Shown one piece after another: positions 17,612-27,214 of a stretch of 64,000 nucleotides of DNA. Numbering within the stretch: position 1 is the first letter of the stretch; every line of letters begins with the position of its first letter. This DNA comes from CAVSWT01 sp963782985 (GTDB taxonomy: Bacteria; Bacteroidota; Ignavibacteria; Ignavibacteriales; Ignavibacteriaceae), in NCBI GenBank assembly GCA_963782985.1, contig CAWALU010000003.1:461883-525882 (forward strand). The letters are read 5' to 3'. The position numbers and the translations under genes were made by a program. The notes under the pieces were generated by a model. The model saw only the letters and a list, made by a program, of their open reading frames with translations, was not told where the DNA came from and searched no databases.

Positions 17612-18259
17612 ATGAAAAACAATATTGAACAAGTTTTCTCGTCAAAATTAGATGAGCTTAAAACGATTTTAAAAAGTAATTCTACCAAGTTTGAATCGGA
17701 AGAATTATTAGCGATTGCGGAAAAAATATTAAAAGAAAATAAAATCATCTCAAACGAACTTTGGTTTAGATTTTTAGATTTAACCAAAAGCCCAATCTTT
17801 CTTACAAATTTAAAAAGCAGAGAGATGCAATATAGATGGGCTGAATCTGCATTTAAAATAATTCGCCTTTCAAATTATTCTTTGCTTGATATGATAAATC
17901 AGAGAGTTCAATCTCATCCCGAAAAAATATTGTTTTCTGTTTTTGATGGAAATGTCAGGAACGACTATAGCTACAAATTGGTTAGAGATAAAATAAAAAA
18001 AATTGCGGCTTCATTTTATAATTCTGAGTCTTCTCCCCAAGTTGCTATTTATATGGATAACTCTATTGATGGAGCGCTTTGCGATATTGCCTGTCTTTCG
18101 TATGATATTTTTGTATCGCCGCTGCATATTCACTTCGGATTAGAAAATCTTAAACATATTTTTAATCTTCTGAAATTTAATTTTGTAATTACCGACAGCG
18201 TACAAAGAATTGAACTTCTAAAAAGGGTTAGCGATGAAATTAATTTTCCTTTAAAATAA
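17612..18259 (+). CDS. AMP-dependent synthetase/ligase, N-terminal part (before frame change)
   Basis: A 215-codon frame holding the N-terminal part of an AMP-binding (acyl-CoA synthetase-like) enzyme: a helical lead-in of about 100 residues, then YSLLDMINQRVQSHPEKIL and the first Rossmann-like half ending ELLKRVSDEINFPLK. GGAAGGAG lies just upstream of ATG 17612, a strong ribosome site. The frame stops at TAA 18257-18259, yet the -1 frame continues the same protein without a gap (IIYTCDYKAGEEEKN and onward) into the long downstream frame. It should be read with the next CDS as one gene of about 1525 residues, either shifted by the ribosome or by an indel. Confidence 0.85.
   Translation: MKNNIEQVFSSKLDELKTILKSNSTKFESEELLAIAEKILKENKIISNELWFRFLDLTKSPIFLTNLKSREMQYRWAESAFKIIRLSNYSLLDMINQRVQSHPEKILFSVFDGNVRNDYSYKLVRDKIKKIAASFYNSESSPQVAIYMDNSIDGALCDIACLSYDIFVSPLHIHFGLENLKHIFNLLKFNFVITDSVQRIELLKRVSDEINFPLK
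18250..18259 (+). other. Candidate -1 frameshift site (U UUA AAA then UAA)
   Basis: Bases 18250-18256 read T TTA AAA in the zero frame, a canonical X XXY YYZ slippery heptamer, and the zero-frame stop TAA follows at once (18257-18259). A -1 slip moves reading exactly into the downstream frame. A weak 6-bp AT hairpin (TTTATA 18260-18265, TATAAA 18274-18279) lies 3 nt further. The alternative is loss of one A from an original A5 run. Confidence 0.4.
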
Positions 18260-18405
18260 TTTATACTTGCGATTATAAAGCGGGCGAAGAAGAGAAAAAT
18301 ACTGTAATCAATTTTGATGATTTCATTTCAAGCATAAAAGACTATGATGCGGAAAAAATACTTGACCGCAGAAACAAATTCAAACTTGATGATATTTCAA
18401 CGGTT

Positions 18406-21400
18406 ATGTTTACATCGGGAAGCGCCGGACTCCCTAAAGGGGTGGCATTTTCAAACTTCAATTTAATTACAAAACGATTTGCGCGGGGCGCGGCTCTGCC
18501 GGCTGTGGGAAATGATGAACTTCTTCTTTCATACCTTCCGTTGTTTCATACTTTCGGGAGATATTTTGAAATGATGGGAATGATTTACTGGGGCGGAACT
18601 TATGTCTTCGCCGGTAAAAGCGATATTGACTCCCTAATAATTTTGATGAATAAAGTTATGCCTACGGGATTTGTAAGTATACCGCTTCGTTGGAAACAAA
18701 TTTATGAACAAGCAATAAGCATTAATGAAAATACATTTGATAAAAATATTAAGAAAGAATCGCTCCGAAAATTAGTCGGCAAAAATTTACGCTGGGGAAT
18801 TTCTGCGGCAGGTTATCTTGAGCCGAAAGTTTTTAAATATTTCAATTCGCATTCCGTTGCTTTGGTAAGCGGATTTGGGATGACTGAAGCCACCGGCGGC
18901 ATTAGCATGACTCCTCCCAATCATTATGTAAAAGATTCTGTAGGGCTGCCTCTCCCTGGCGTTAAATATAGATTTAGCGAGGCGGGTGAATTGCAAATTA
19001 GCGGCGTGTATGTTGCTAAATATTTGGAAAAGGTTAATAAAAATACTTCAGAAGAAAATTGGATTAACACCGGCGATCTTTTTACGGAAGATCAAAATAA
19101 ATACTTATTTATTGTGGATAGAGTAAAAGATATTTATAAAAATAGCAGAGGACAAACTATTGCTCCGGCGTTCATCGAAAAAAAGTTTGAAGAAATTCCC
19201 GGACTAAAGCGCGCGTTTCTTGTCGGCGATATGAAACCTTATAATGCCCTGCTGATTGTTCCGGATTTTAACGAGTCTTTTATCAAACAAGCAGAATCGC
19301 AAAAAAAACTCAAAAGCTATTTTGGGACTTTAATTTCCACCGTAAATAAAAATTTAAATACTTATGAACGAATTGTTAAGTATGAAATTTTAGACAGAAA
19401 TTTTGATGAGAAAAAAGGGGAGCTTACGCCGAAGGGGACGTTTAAAAGAAAAATTATTGAATCTAATTTTAGAAAAACAATTGAAGGTCTTTACGCTAAA
19501 TCCAATTTGAAATTTGAGATTAACGGACTAAAAATATCCATACCCATCTGGGCGCTAAAGGATCTCGGAGCAACCGAAAACGATATTAGCGTTTCTAAAA
19601 ATTTCATTATTAATAATGAAAACGGAACCAAACTTTATATAAAAAATACCGGCAAAGACAAGCGCATTAAAATTGGGGATTTTGAATATGTCGTTTATAA
19701 AAATGAAATTGATCTTTCAACTTTTATTCTTCAGCCTATACTTTGGCTCGGCAATATTAAGCTAATAGAATTTTTTATTTGTAAGGAAGAATGGGATTTA
19801 GATTTTACCGGAATATCATCTCAAATATTTTTTCATCATAAAAATAATAAGTCAGATGTAAAATTAAATTTAAAAAATACAAGCAAGTTTGATTCATCAA
19901 TAAAAAAAATAAACTCCGATATTATTAATGCTTTATACGGAAATGAAAATGAAATTTTAGAATCACTGGACGAAATTGAAATTCTTCTTTTAAAATGCGA
20001 ACATAAAATTATTAATTTATTAAACCGCCGTTTAGAGGCGCTTGCCACACACGCTAAATTCGCCGTGCGAAGCAAAGCATATAAAATACTTCTATTTAAT
20101 AAACCCGATATTGATTACAATAAATATCTTCCCGCATTTATAAATTCAGGTTTGCCTTTCTTAAACAAGAAAGTTATTGAAAATATTTTTAGCGATAACA
20201 TTGAAAGCTTTAATCTTGACGCATTTAGAAAAAGGCTGGAGGCTTACAGAAAAGGAATTAAATGGCCGGCTAATGAAAACACCCGCGAACAATTTAAAAG
20301 AATTTTAGAACTGCTTGTAAATTATACGCATAAAAATCCTTCCGCATACTCTGAAGTGCGCTTTGAGCTTGTGTCCTGGATACTTCATAAACAGGATAAT
20401 GATTTATCAAACTTCGCCTTTAAAGTATTTAACAACTTAGCAAGATGGTTTGAAAATAAATTTTTGTTGAGCAGTTATGAAAAATTAATTGAAAATTGGA
20501 AACAAAAAGTTGTTTGCCAGGATAATATTTCGCCGCTTGAGAAAAATAGAATTGAAAAAATATTATATCGTTCTACTTTTTTAAAAGAAGCCTTCGCTTT
20601 AATTTTTCATCAAGCGCATTTTGATTTGAGGGAAGTGATTGATAATGGAATTTTCATTTCAACAATTTCCGCTTCTGCAAACAGATTTCTTTACCGCATA
20701 AGCGTAAACACAAAAAATTATACTCACTATGATTTAATAATTCTTATCAAACCCGATATTACGAGGCAAGAAGTTTTAGAAACAATTTATTTGATGATAA
20801 AAATTTCCGGCAGTTCCGAAGGAACCTCTGTTCTGCCAAAGCTGGGAAATTTCCGATCTAAACTCGGAGTTATTTCTTTTGCGTTTATTAATGATTTAAC
20901 TGTTTGGGAAAGAATACGATTGCTAAATTCAAATCTATCTTCCTTTAAAAAGAAGGATTATGAATTTGAGTTGAGGATTTTATTTATACGGGGGATGGCT
21001 GCTTTTTTTAGAGCGCTTAAAAACAGCGATTATAAAATAATCCCAGGCAATTTTTCTCCCGCTAATGCTGTTGTTCCCGAAAATTATTTTATAAGAGGTT
21101 CATTAATTATTTCTATTGCGGGCTGGACAAATTATAAAAGCTCTGAGGATTTTTTCTTCCGTTTATTTAATAATTTTTATTTGCAGACCTTCGCCCATTA
21201 TCCTTCCTCAAAAGGTTTGATAAAATTGAGCTGGCTGTTCGACTCATGTTTGGGGGCGTTGGGCAGTGAAGAAGGGATTAATTATTTAAATGAATTGTTA
21301 AACGGTCTTCAAAATAATTGCCAAGATAAATTTTATAAAGAGCTATTTAATTATTTGGAAGAAAAAAAGCGCGCGCCATACATAGATTCATACTTGCTTA

Positions 21401-22188
21401 GCGCGATAAAAAATTACAGTGATTTTATCGAGCAAAATTCATCTTCAACAAAAGAAGCGAAAGAAAATTTTTTAGATAATTTATTAACGCTGTATAGAAT
21501 TGATAAATATTCTGAATTAAATAAATTTATTTTTTTCAGCCAAACTTATTTTGCTGACGCCGCAGATGAAGTAAAATTATTACTGGCAAAGTTGATTGAT
21601 TCACTTTTCAAATATCCGGATTCGCCCGCGGTAAACAGAATAGAACTAGTGGAACTGCACGAAGTAATGAATGATGAAAACGATAAACGCGTTTTAAATA
21701 ATTTAATTTTACCGTCGCTTAATCAAAAATTTGAATTGATAACCGAAGATCATTCAATAGAAAAAAAAATAATTTTGAAGACCGAAGCAGTTGATAGTTT
21801 TGGATTGAGCTATACAATTAGAAAACCTTTTACGCCTTTTGAAATTGCGAATCTTCACAAGTTATTTATAATTGATAATTATCCCGTTAAGATTGAATCT
21901 TCGCTGCAATATTTAATTATAACCGACAATGAAAACGATGAAAATATTATCGGCGGATTATGTTATAAGATGCAGTATATGAACGTTGCGCATCTTGAAG
22001 GCATTGTTATTTCCAAGCCATACAGAAAAAGAAATTTGGGAGGAAAATTAATAGAAGATTTTTTTCAACGTCTTAATGCTAATGGAATAAAAACCTTAAC
22101 TACGCATTTTTATCTAAAAGCTTTTTTTGAAAAATATGATTTTAAAATTGACAGCCGTTGGGGCGGATTAGCAAAAATAATTGATTAG
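18406..22188 (+). CDS. AMP-dependent ligase C-terminal part, helical and kinase-like middle, GNAT tail
   Basis: This frame is open from about 18253; ATG 18406 is only an internal Met at the A3 motif. Residues 2-13 are the adenylate-forming P-loop (FTSGSAGLPKGV), then GFGMTEATGG (156-165), NTGDLF (221), DRVKDIYKNSRGQ (238) and LTPKGTFKRKI (340) complete an acyl-CoA synthetase-type adenylation domain. From about 460 to 700 the protein is helical. At 720-900 it has a kinase-like pattern (YDLIILIK, then IIPGNFSPANAVV near 880 in place of HGDxxPxN, so probably inactive). The last 110 residues form a GNAT domain (ISKPYRKRNLGGKLIEDFF near 1203). The adenylation and GNAT assignments are firm; the kinase-like reading is inference. 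Substrate unknown. Confidence 0.85.
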   Translation: MFTSGSAGLPKGVAFSNFNLITKRFARGAALPAVGNDELLLSYLPLFHTFGRYFEMMGMIYWGGTYVFAGKSDIDSLIILMNKVMPTGFVSIPLRWKQIYEQAISINENTFDKNIKKESLRKLVGKNLRWGISAAGYLEPKVFKYFNSHSVALVSGFGMTEATGGISMTPPNHYVKDSVGLPLPGVKYRFSEAGELQISGVYVAKYLEKVNKNTSEENWINTGDLFTEDQNKYLFIVDRVKDIYKNSRGQTIAPAFIEKKFEEIPGLKRAFLVGDMKPYNALLIVPDFNESFIKQAESQKKLKSYFGTLISTVNKNLNTYERIVKYEILDRNFDEKKGELTPKGTFKRKIIESNFRKTIEGLYAKSNLKFEINGLKISIPIWALKDLGATENDISVSKNFIINNENGTKLYIKNTGKDKRIKIGDFEYVVYKNEIDLSTFILQPILWLGNIKLIEFFICKEEWDLDFTGISSQIFFHHKNNKSDVKLNLKNTSKFDSSIKKINSDIINALYGNENEILESLDEIEILLLKCEHKIINLLNRRLEALATHAKFAVRSKAYKILLFNKPDIDYNKYLPAFINSGLPFLNKKVIENIFSDNIESFNLDAFRKRLEAYRKGIKWPANENTREQFKRILELLVNYTHKNPSAYSEVRFELVSWILHKQDNDLSNFAFKVFNNLARWFENKFLLSSYEKLIENWKQKVVCQDNISPLEKNRIEKILYRSTFLKEAFALIFHQAHFDLREVIDNGIFISTISASANRFLYRISVNTKNYTHYDLIILIKPDITRQEVLETIYLMIKISGSSEGTSVLPKLGNFRSKLGVISFAFINDLTVWERIRLLNSNLSSFKKKDYEFELRILFIRGMAAFFRALKNSDYKIIPGNFSPANAVVPENYFIRGSLIISIAGWTNYKSSEDFFFRLFNNFYLQTFAHYPSSKGLIKLSWLFDSCLGALGSEEGINYLNELLNGLQNNCQDKFYKELFNYLEEKKRAPYIDSYLLSAIKNYSDFIEQNSSSTKEAKENFLDNLLTLYRIDKYSELNKFIFFSQTYFADAADEVKLLLAKLIDSLFKYPDSPAVNRIELVELHEVMNDENDKRVLNNLILPSLNQKFELITEDHSIEKKIILKTEAVDSFGLSYTIRKPFTPFEIANLHKLFIIDNYPVKIESSLQYLIITDNENDENIIGGLCYKMQYMNVAHLEGIVISKPYRKRNLGGKLIEDFFQRLNANGIKTLTTHFYLKAFFEKYDFKIDSRWGGLAKIID

Positions 22189-22203
22189 AATAAATTTAAA
22201 AAT

Positions 22204-22234
22204 AAACCCAACTTCTTTATAAGAAATTGGGTTT
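22204..22234. terminator. Terminator hairpin after the ligase gene
   Basis: A 14-bp stem with one mismatch: AAACCCAACTTCTT (22204-22217), a 3-nt loop, AAGAAATTGGGTTT (22221-22234), then TATAATTTTTG. It serves the plus-strand ligase gene and the convergent minus-strand gene at 22247. Confidence 0.75.
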
Positions 22235-22246
22235 ATAATTTTTGTA

Positions 22247-22747
22247 TTATGGATAAAATCTCATCCCCAGCGCTACATCTGCTGCGGAATCAAAATCTGG
22301 AGTTAAAGCTACCAGCGCTCCCACTTCAAAAAATATTTCCAACGGCGTTCTTTCCGGAATTACATTCACGCCAAAAACTCCCCTAACTCCTAATCCCAAA
22401 TCATTCCCGGTTCTTTTATATTTATCCTTATAATAGAATCCTGTTCCTTCGCCAATCCCAATAACTCCGCCGGGACCGGCATATAGTTTTGCTACATCGG
22501 AATTAAACGCGTCGAAATGCCAAAGGTAATCCATTCCTATTCGAGGGCTTCCGAAATATGATTTGCCAAGGCTAAATGCAAAAGCGTTCGGCTTTGAAGT
22601 CCAAATTTTTAACGTTAAGCCTGTTGGATCGCCAACAATAATTCCAAATCCAAATTTTTTTCCGTTGGGAGAATTTTGCGCGGCGGAAGGAATAAATAAC
22701 GATGAGAAAGAAATTATGGTTAAAATCATAAAAAGTTGCTTGCGCAT
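22247..22747 (-). CDS. Secreted beta-barrel-like outer membrane protein
   Basis: A 166-residue protein with a signal peptide (MRKQLFMILTIISFSSLFIP, cleavage near SAAQ) followed by alternating glycine/aromatic strands (FGFGIIVGDPTGLTLKIW, VGALVALTPDFDSAADVALG, final GMRFYP). The terminal aromatic residue and strand pattern suggest a small eight-stranded outer-membrane barrel, like DUF3996-type proteins. I start at ATG 22747, which has AAGGA 9 nt upstream and begins directly with the signal peptide; a longer frame to 22873 would add 42 unlikely residues. Function unknown. Confidence 0.75.
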   Translation of the reverse strand: MRKQLFMILTIISFSSLFIPSAAQNSPNGKKFGFGIIVGDPTGLTLKIWTSKPNAFAFSLGKSYFGSPRIGMDYLWHFDAFNSDVAKLYAGPGGVIGIGEGTGFYYKDKYKRTGNDLGLGVRGVFGVNVIPERTPLEIFFEVGALVALTPDFDSAADVALGMRFYP

Positions 22748-23007
22748 AAGTGAGTTTCCTTTTTGTTGATAAAAATTAATTTTGGGTCGGCTACAATTTT
22801 TCAAAATCTTTTGAAGTATAGAAATAATCTTATCACAATTATAAAGATTTGAATATTTTTTATCCCAAATCACAATGCGATTAACTATAGTGTGCGTTAT
22901 GTTATCCTAGATAAAATTTACTTGAATAAATATTTTTAATTACTTAGAATTAAAAAGCAAATCAAAAACTCCATTTGAAAAATATTTAAGATGATCAAGG
23001 AATTGTT

Positions 23008-24318
23008 ATGGAAAATCCAGCAGAAACTATTGACATTATTGAACGCGCTCCCCAAAAATTAAGCAGAGAAAATCTAATTCAAAGATTCAAGTCCGTAAGA
23101 AATTTTTCACATTCATTATGTAAAACTCTCGTAACAGAAGATTATGTTATTCAATCCATGCCCGACGTAAGCCCTACTAAATGGCACTTGGCGCATACCA
23201 GCTGGTTTTTTGAAGCTTTCATTTTAAGCAAGGCGGAAAAAAATTATAAGTCATTGCATCCGCAATATAATTTTCTTTTTAACTCATATTACATACAGGT
23301 GGGGGAAAGACATACCAGAGCATACCGCGGTTTACTTTCGCGCCCCACCGTTGAACAGGTATATGAGTATAGAAAATATGTTGATAAAAATATGCTTGAG
23401 TTTTTGGAAAACGTGGATGAAAAAATTTTTAATGAATTTGCATTTGTAGTTGAAGTTGGATTGAACCACGAACAGCAGCATCAAGAATTATTGGTTACAG
23501 ATATTAAACATGTTTTTTCTGTTAATCCTTTAAGACCGGTTTTTAGAGAAAGAGAAATAAAAACTGTCGGCGATATTCCGCCAATGGAATGGATAAAATT
23601 TGACGAAGGAATTTATGAGATTGGGCATGACGGCAGCGCTTTTAATTATGATAATGAAACTCCCCGTCATAAAGAATTTGTCGAGCCTTTCAAATTAGGA
23701 ACAAGATTAATTACTAATAAAGAATACATTGAATTTATAAATGCCGGCGGATATAAAACCGCTCCACTGTGGTTATCGGACGGATGGGCAACAGTCGAAA
23801 ACGAAAAATGGGAAGCGCCTTTTTATTGGGAAAAGAAAGACGGCGAGTGGTGGAATTTTACTTTATCAGGCTTCCGAAAAGTGGAACCCAATGAACCCGT
23901 TTGTCACGTATGTTTTTATGAAGCCGAAGCCTTTGCGCATTGGGCTGGGGCAAGGCTTGCAACTGAAGCGGAATGGGAAACAGCGTCATCTAATTTAAAT
24001 ATAGAAGGTAATTTTGTAGAAGAAGAAAATTTTCACCCTATTGCTCTCACCCAAAATGTCGGTGAAAAATCTCTAAGCCAAATGTATGGCGATGTTTGGG
24101 AATGGACGCGCAGTGGGTATTCGCCTTATCCCGGTTACAAACCTTTGCCCGGCGCTTTGGGTGAATACAACGGAAAATTTATGTCAAGCCAGATGGTTTT
24201 GCGCGGAGGTTCCTGCGCTACTTCCAAAACTCATATTAGAAATACATACCGAAACTTTTTTCCGCCCAATGCACGCTGGCAATTTATGGGAATTAGATTA
24301 GCGAAGGACTTTAATTAA
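23008..24318 (+). CDS. egtB: Ergothioneine biosynthesis sulfoxide synthase EgtB
   Basis: A non-heme iron enzyme joining a thiol (cysteine or gamma-glutamylcysteine) to hercynine with oxygen. The N-terminal DinB_2 domain supplies the iron histidines: WHLAHTSWFF (His63 by family position) and LNHEQQHQELL (His154, His158). The C-terminal half is a formylglycine-generating-enzyme-like fold (GGYKTAPLWLSDGW, GARLATEAEWETA, MYGDVWEWTRSGYSPYPGY, VLRGGSCAT). Length 436 is normal. egtD follows after 31 nt. No egtA, egtC or egtE is visible, so direct use of cysteine is possible but unproven. Confidence 0.93.
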   Translation: MENPAETIDIIERAPQKLSRENLIQRFKSVRNFSHSLCKTLVTEDYVIQSMPDVSPTKWHLAHTSWFFEAFILSKAEKNYKSLHPQYNFLFNSYYIQVGERHTRAYRGLLSRPTVEQVYEYRKYVDKNMLEFLENVDEKIFNEFAFVVEVGLNHEQQHQELLVTDIKHVFSVNPLRPVFREREIKTVGDIPPMEWIKFDEGIYEIGHDGSAFNYDNETPRHKEFVEPFKLGTRLITNKEYIEFINAGGYKTAPLWLSDGWATVENEKWEAPFYWEKKDGEWWNFTLSGFRKVEPNEPVCHVCFYEAEAFAHWAGARLATEAEWETASSNLNIEGNFVEEENFHPIALTQNVGEKSLSQMYGDVWEWTRSGYSPYPGYKPLPGALGEYNGKFMSSQMVLRGGSCATSKTHIRNTYRNFFPPNARWQFMGIRLAKDFN

Positions 24319-24349
24319 AAAAAATCTTAATCAATTAATTTGAAATATT

Positions 24350-25303
24350 ATGACTATAAAAACTGAAGAACTTTCACAAGCTGATATTTATGATGAAGTA
24401 ATTGGGGGGTTATCTCAAAAACAAAAACAACTCCCGAGCAAATTATTTTATGATGAAAAAGGCTCGCAGTTATTTGATCAGATTTGTGAATTGGATGAAT
24501 ATTATCCTACCCGAACTGAAGTAAAAATTATGCAGGATAATATTGAAAAAATGTCTGCTCTGCTTGGCGAAGGAACTTTGCTGATTGAACTCGGAAGCGG
24601 CAGCAGTTTAAAAATAAGATTGCTGCTTGATAATATTCCAGGACTTGCGGGTTACGTTCCAATTGATATTTCCACAGAGCATTTAATTCAATCCGCAAAA
24701 ATTTTGGAAAATGATTATCCTCATTTAAATATTTTTCCGCTCGCTGCAGATTACACTAAAGATTTTGAGCTGCCGAAAATAGATAAGCCTTTCGATCATA
24801 AAGCTGTTTATTATCCAGGCTCTACAATTGGTAATTTCACTCCTTCGGAAGCAAAAGAATTCTTAAAAAGAATCGCCAAACTTTGCGGGGCAAATGGCGG
24901 GTTTATAATCGGCGTAGATTTACGGAAAAATAAAGCGACTATTGAAGGGGCATACAACGACAGCAAGGGAGTTACGGCGGCATTTAATTTAAATATACTC
25001 CAAAGATTGAATAACGAATTGAACGCTGATTTTAATTTAAATAGTTTTAAACATCACGCTTTTTTTAATGATGAAGAAAGCAGAATTGAAATGCATTTAA
25101 TTTCTCAAAAAAATCAAGACGTACAATTGGAAGAAGTTATAATTCATTTTAATCAAAATGAAAGCATAATTACTGAATATTCATATAAATACACATTAGA
25201 AAGTTTTGCCCAGCTTGCTTCTGATTATTTTGATGTAAAAAAAGTTTGGACTGATGAAAACAATTTATTCAGCATCCAATACTTAAGAGTTAAAAATGAT
25301 TGA
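24350..25303 (+). CDS. egtD: L-histidine N-alpha-methyltransferase EgtD
   Basis: Trimethylates histidine to hercynine using AdoMet, the step before EgtB. The 317-residue protein shows the family start (PSKLFYDEKGSQLFDQICEL, 29-48, then EYYPTRTE), the AdoMet motif LLIELGSGSSLKIRLLL (about 77-93), YVPIDIS, and YYPGSTIGNFTPSEA. The C-terminal 37 codons (25187-25297) have a diverged second copy at 31230-31340, described separately. It forms an operon with egtB and ends in a hairpin terminator. Confidence 0.94.
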   Translation: MTIKTEELSQADIYDEVIGGLSQKQKQLPSKLFYDEKGSQLFDQICELDEYYPTRTEVKIMQDNIEKMSALLGEGTLLIELGSGSSLKIRLLLDNIPGLAGYVPIDISTEHLIQSAKILENDYPHLNIFPLAADYTKDFELPKIDKPFDHKAVYYPGSTIGNFTPSEAKEFLKRIAKLCGANGGFIIGVDLRKNKATIEGAYNDSKGVTAAFNLNILQRLNNELNADFNLNSFKHHAFFNDEESRIEMHLISQKNQDVQLEEVIIHFNQNESIITEYSYKYTLESFAQLASDYFDVKKVWTDENNLFSIQYLRVKND

Positions 25304-25311
25304 ATCCCAAC

Positions 25312-25343
25312 CCTCCGATGTCATAAAGACTTCGGAGGTTTAA
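25312..25343 (+). terminator. Rho-independent terminator after egtD
   Basis: Stem CCTCCGA (25312-25318) with TCGGAGG (25332-25338), an inner GTC/GAC pairing, then TTTAAA. It sits 9 nt after the egtD stop and also faces the convergent gene ending at 25356. Confidence 0.7.
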
Positions 25344-25355
25344 ATCCAACTTTTA

Positions 25356-26966
25356 TTACCTTAACAAAATCATCTTTTTAGTTTCTATAAAATTTCCGGC
25401 TTGCAGACGGTAAAAGTAAACACCGCTGGCAAAATTTGAGGCATCAAATTCAACTTCATTCTTACCCGCAAATTTAAATTCATCCACTAAAGTTGAAAGT
25501 TCGTTTCCTAATACGTCATAAATTTTTAATATCTGATGGCTGCTTACCGCAGATTGCCAACTTATTATGGTAGTAGGATTAAAAGGGTTAGGATAATTCT
25601 GTTCCAGCGAAAACTTATTAGGCTGTTCAACATTCTTTGATTCAACTTCTGTTGTGTTTACAATGTATTTTGTAAGTAAAAAATCACCTCTGCCGCTTGC
25701 AAAATTATATCCGCAGGCAAGTATGCTTCCGTCGGAAAGCGGAATAGCTCTTGTTAAATAATGTGTACCGGTATTATTATTTAAATCACTGATAAATTTT
25801 CCTCCAGGAGCAAAAGTTGTGTCCATGCTGCCATCAGAATTTAATCTTGCTAATCCAGCAAAACCAAAACCACCGGCAACTCTCCCAATAAGTAATATTT
25901 TTTCATCTGCACCGATTGATATGTCATAAAGAATGTCATTGGTGCTTAATTGAATTTCGGCTCGACCGTTTAAACCAAATGAAGAATCAATTTTGCCATC
26001 TTGGAAAAAACGAAATACTGTAAACTGAGGACTACTTGTACTATCATTTGTAGTCGTTCCTGCTAATAAAATTTTATCATCGCTCGTTAACGAGAGTTTA
26101 GTATTTCTAGGGCCGAATGGATAAGCTTCAATTCCAGTTTCTAAATACCCTTGAGTTGCAAAAGTTGTATCGGGAGATCCAAGACTATCAAATTTAGCCA
26201 TCTGATAAACCGTCTGCCCATTAAATCCATCTGATGCCATAATAACTTCTCCATCAGAAGTGAATGCATAACCAACAATATCATATAAAATATTTGCAGG
26301 AATAATTGCCTGCCCCTGATTGCCATAGGAAGTATCGAGATCACCGTTAGGTAAAAAACGCATTACTCCAAAGCCGAATTTACCTCCATTAGCATTAGCA
26401 GTTACATTACCCGCAGCTATAATTTTTCCATCCGGACGAACTGAAACTCCATAGAACTGACCGCTTGAAACGCCATCATATTTCAAAGCTCTAAAACCAT
26501 GATTGCCAAAAGTTGTATCAATGCTGCCGTCAGAATTAAAACGATAGATAGATGGTGTAATTGCACTGCCCGCATTAGAAGTCGCCTGGCTGCCGACGGC
26601 AACAATTTTTCCATCAGGCTGTAGAGCGATGGCATTTGCTTGATCACGAGCGACAAAATGAATTCTTACTTTTCCGCTATCTCCAAAAGTATCTGTATCG
26701 ATTATCCCATTTGAAGAATGTCTTGCCATTGCTATAAAATAACCATCAGCGCCATCACTTTTCCCGGCAGTAATTATTTTTCCATCAGGCTGAATAAGCA
26801 TGTCATAGGGTGTATCTCCATTTTGTTCACCAGATCCTCCAAAGCCTGTATTAGTGATTCCATTTGTGCCGAAAGAAGCATCAATTGTGTATTGTGCATA
26901 AGATTTTTGCATATACGAAAGAACAACTAAGATAAGCACTACAAAAAGTTTCAAACATGTTTTCAT
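25356..26966 (-). CDS. Secreted delta-60 repeat beta-propeller protein with T9SS sorting domain
   Basis: A 536-residue exported protein with a signal peptide (LFVVLILVVLSYMQKSYAQ). Repeats of about 50-60 residues, each with a form of LQPDGKIVAVG and a form of DGSIDTTFG, mark the delta-60 (TIGR02608) family, probably a propeller. The last 80 residues are a type A T9SS sorting domain (YPNPFNPTTIISWQ ending KKMILLR), so export and cell-surface attachment are expected. It is convergent with egtD. Ligand or role unknown. Confidence 0.88.
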   Translation of the reverse strand: MKTCLKLFVVLILVVLSYMQKSYAQYTIDASFGTNGITNTGFGGSGEQNGDTPYDMLIQPDGKIITAGKSDGADGYFIAMARHSSNGIIDTDTFGDSGKVRIHFVARDQANAIALQPDGKIVAVGSQATSNAGSAITPSIYRFNSDGSIDTTFGNHGFRALKYDGVSSGQFYGVSVRPDGKIIAAGNVTANANGGKFGFGVMRFLPNGDLDTSYGNQGQAIIPANILYDIVGYAFTSDGEVIMASDGFNGQTVYQMAKFDSLGSPDTTFATQGYLETGIEAYPFGPRNTKLSLTSDDKILLAGTTTNDSTSSPQFTVFRFFQDGKIDSSFGLNGRAEIQLSTNDILYDISIGADEKILLIGRVAGGFGFAGLARLNSDGSMDTTFAPGGKFISDLNNNTGTHYLTRAIPLSDGSILACGYNFASGRGDFLLTKYIVNTTEVESKNVEQPNKFSLEQNYPNPFNPTTIISWQSAVSSHQILKIYDVLGNELSTLVDEFKFAGKNEVEFDASNFASGVYFYRLQAGNFIETKKMILLR

Positions 26967-27103
26967 TCTTCACTCCTAATAATTAATTATAAATATTACA
27001 GCAAATTTTTTTTCAGATAAAAAGTAAACCGTTGGTCTTTGTATAGCGGAATTAGATTTCTAAAAAGTGATGTGGAATTCTATGGAATAAACTTAAGCGG
27101 CAC

Positions 27104-27124
27104 AACTACATAAAGATGTTGGGT
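27104..27124. repeat. Direct repeat copy A near the response regulator
   Basis: A 21-nt AACTACATAAAGATG..GGGT segment, matched at 27877-27896 with one substitution and one missing T. The two copies bracket the response-regulator gene in the same orientation. Confidence 0.45.
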
Positions 27125-27214
27125 ACTAAATTGAAGGATTAAAAGTTTTCTTAATTAAATATTTGAATGGCTGATTGAATGTACTTGAACTTACACTTAA
27201 ACATGAACTTAAAA

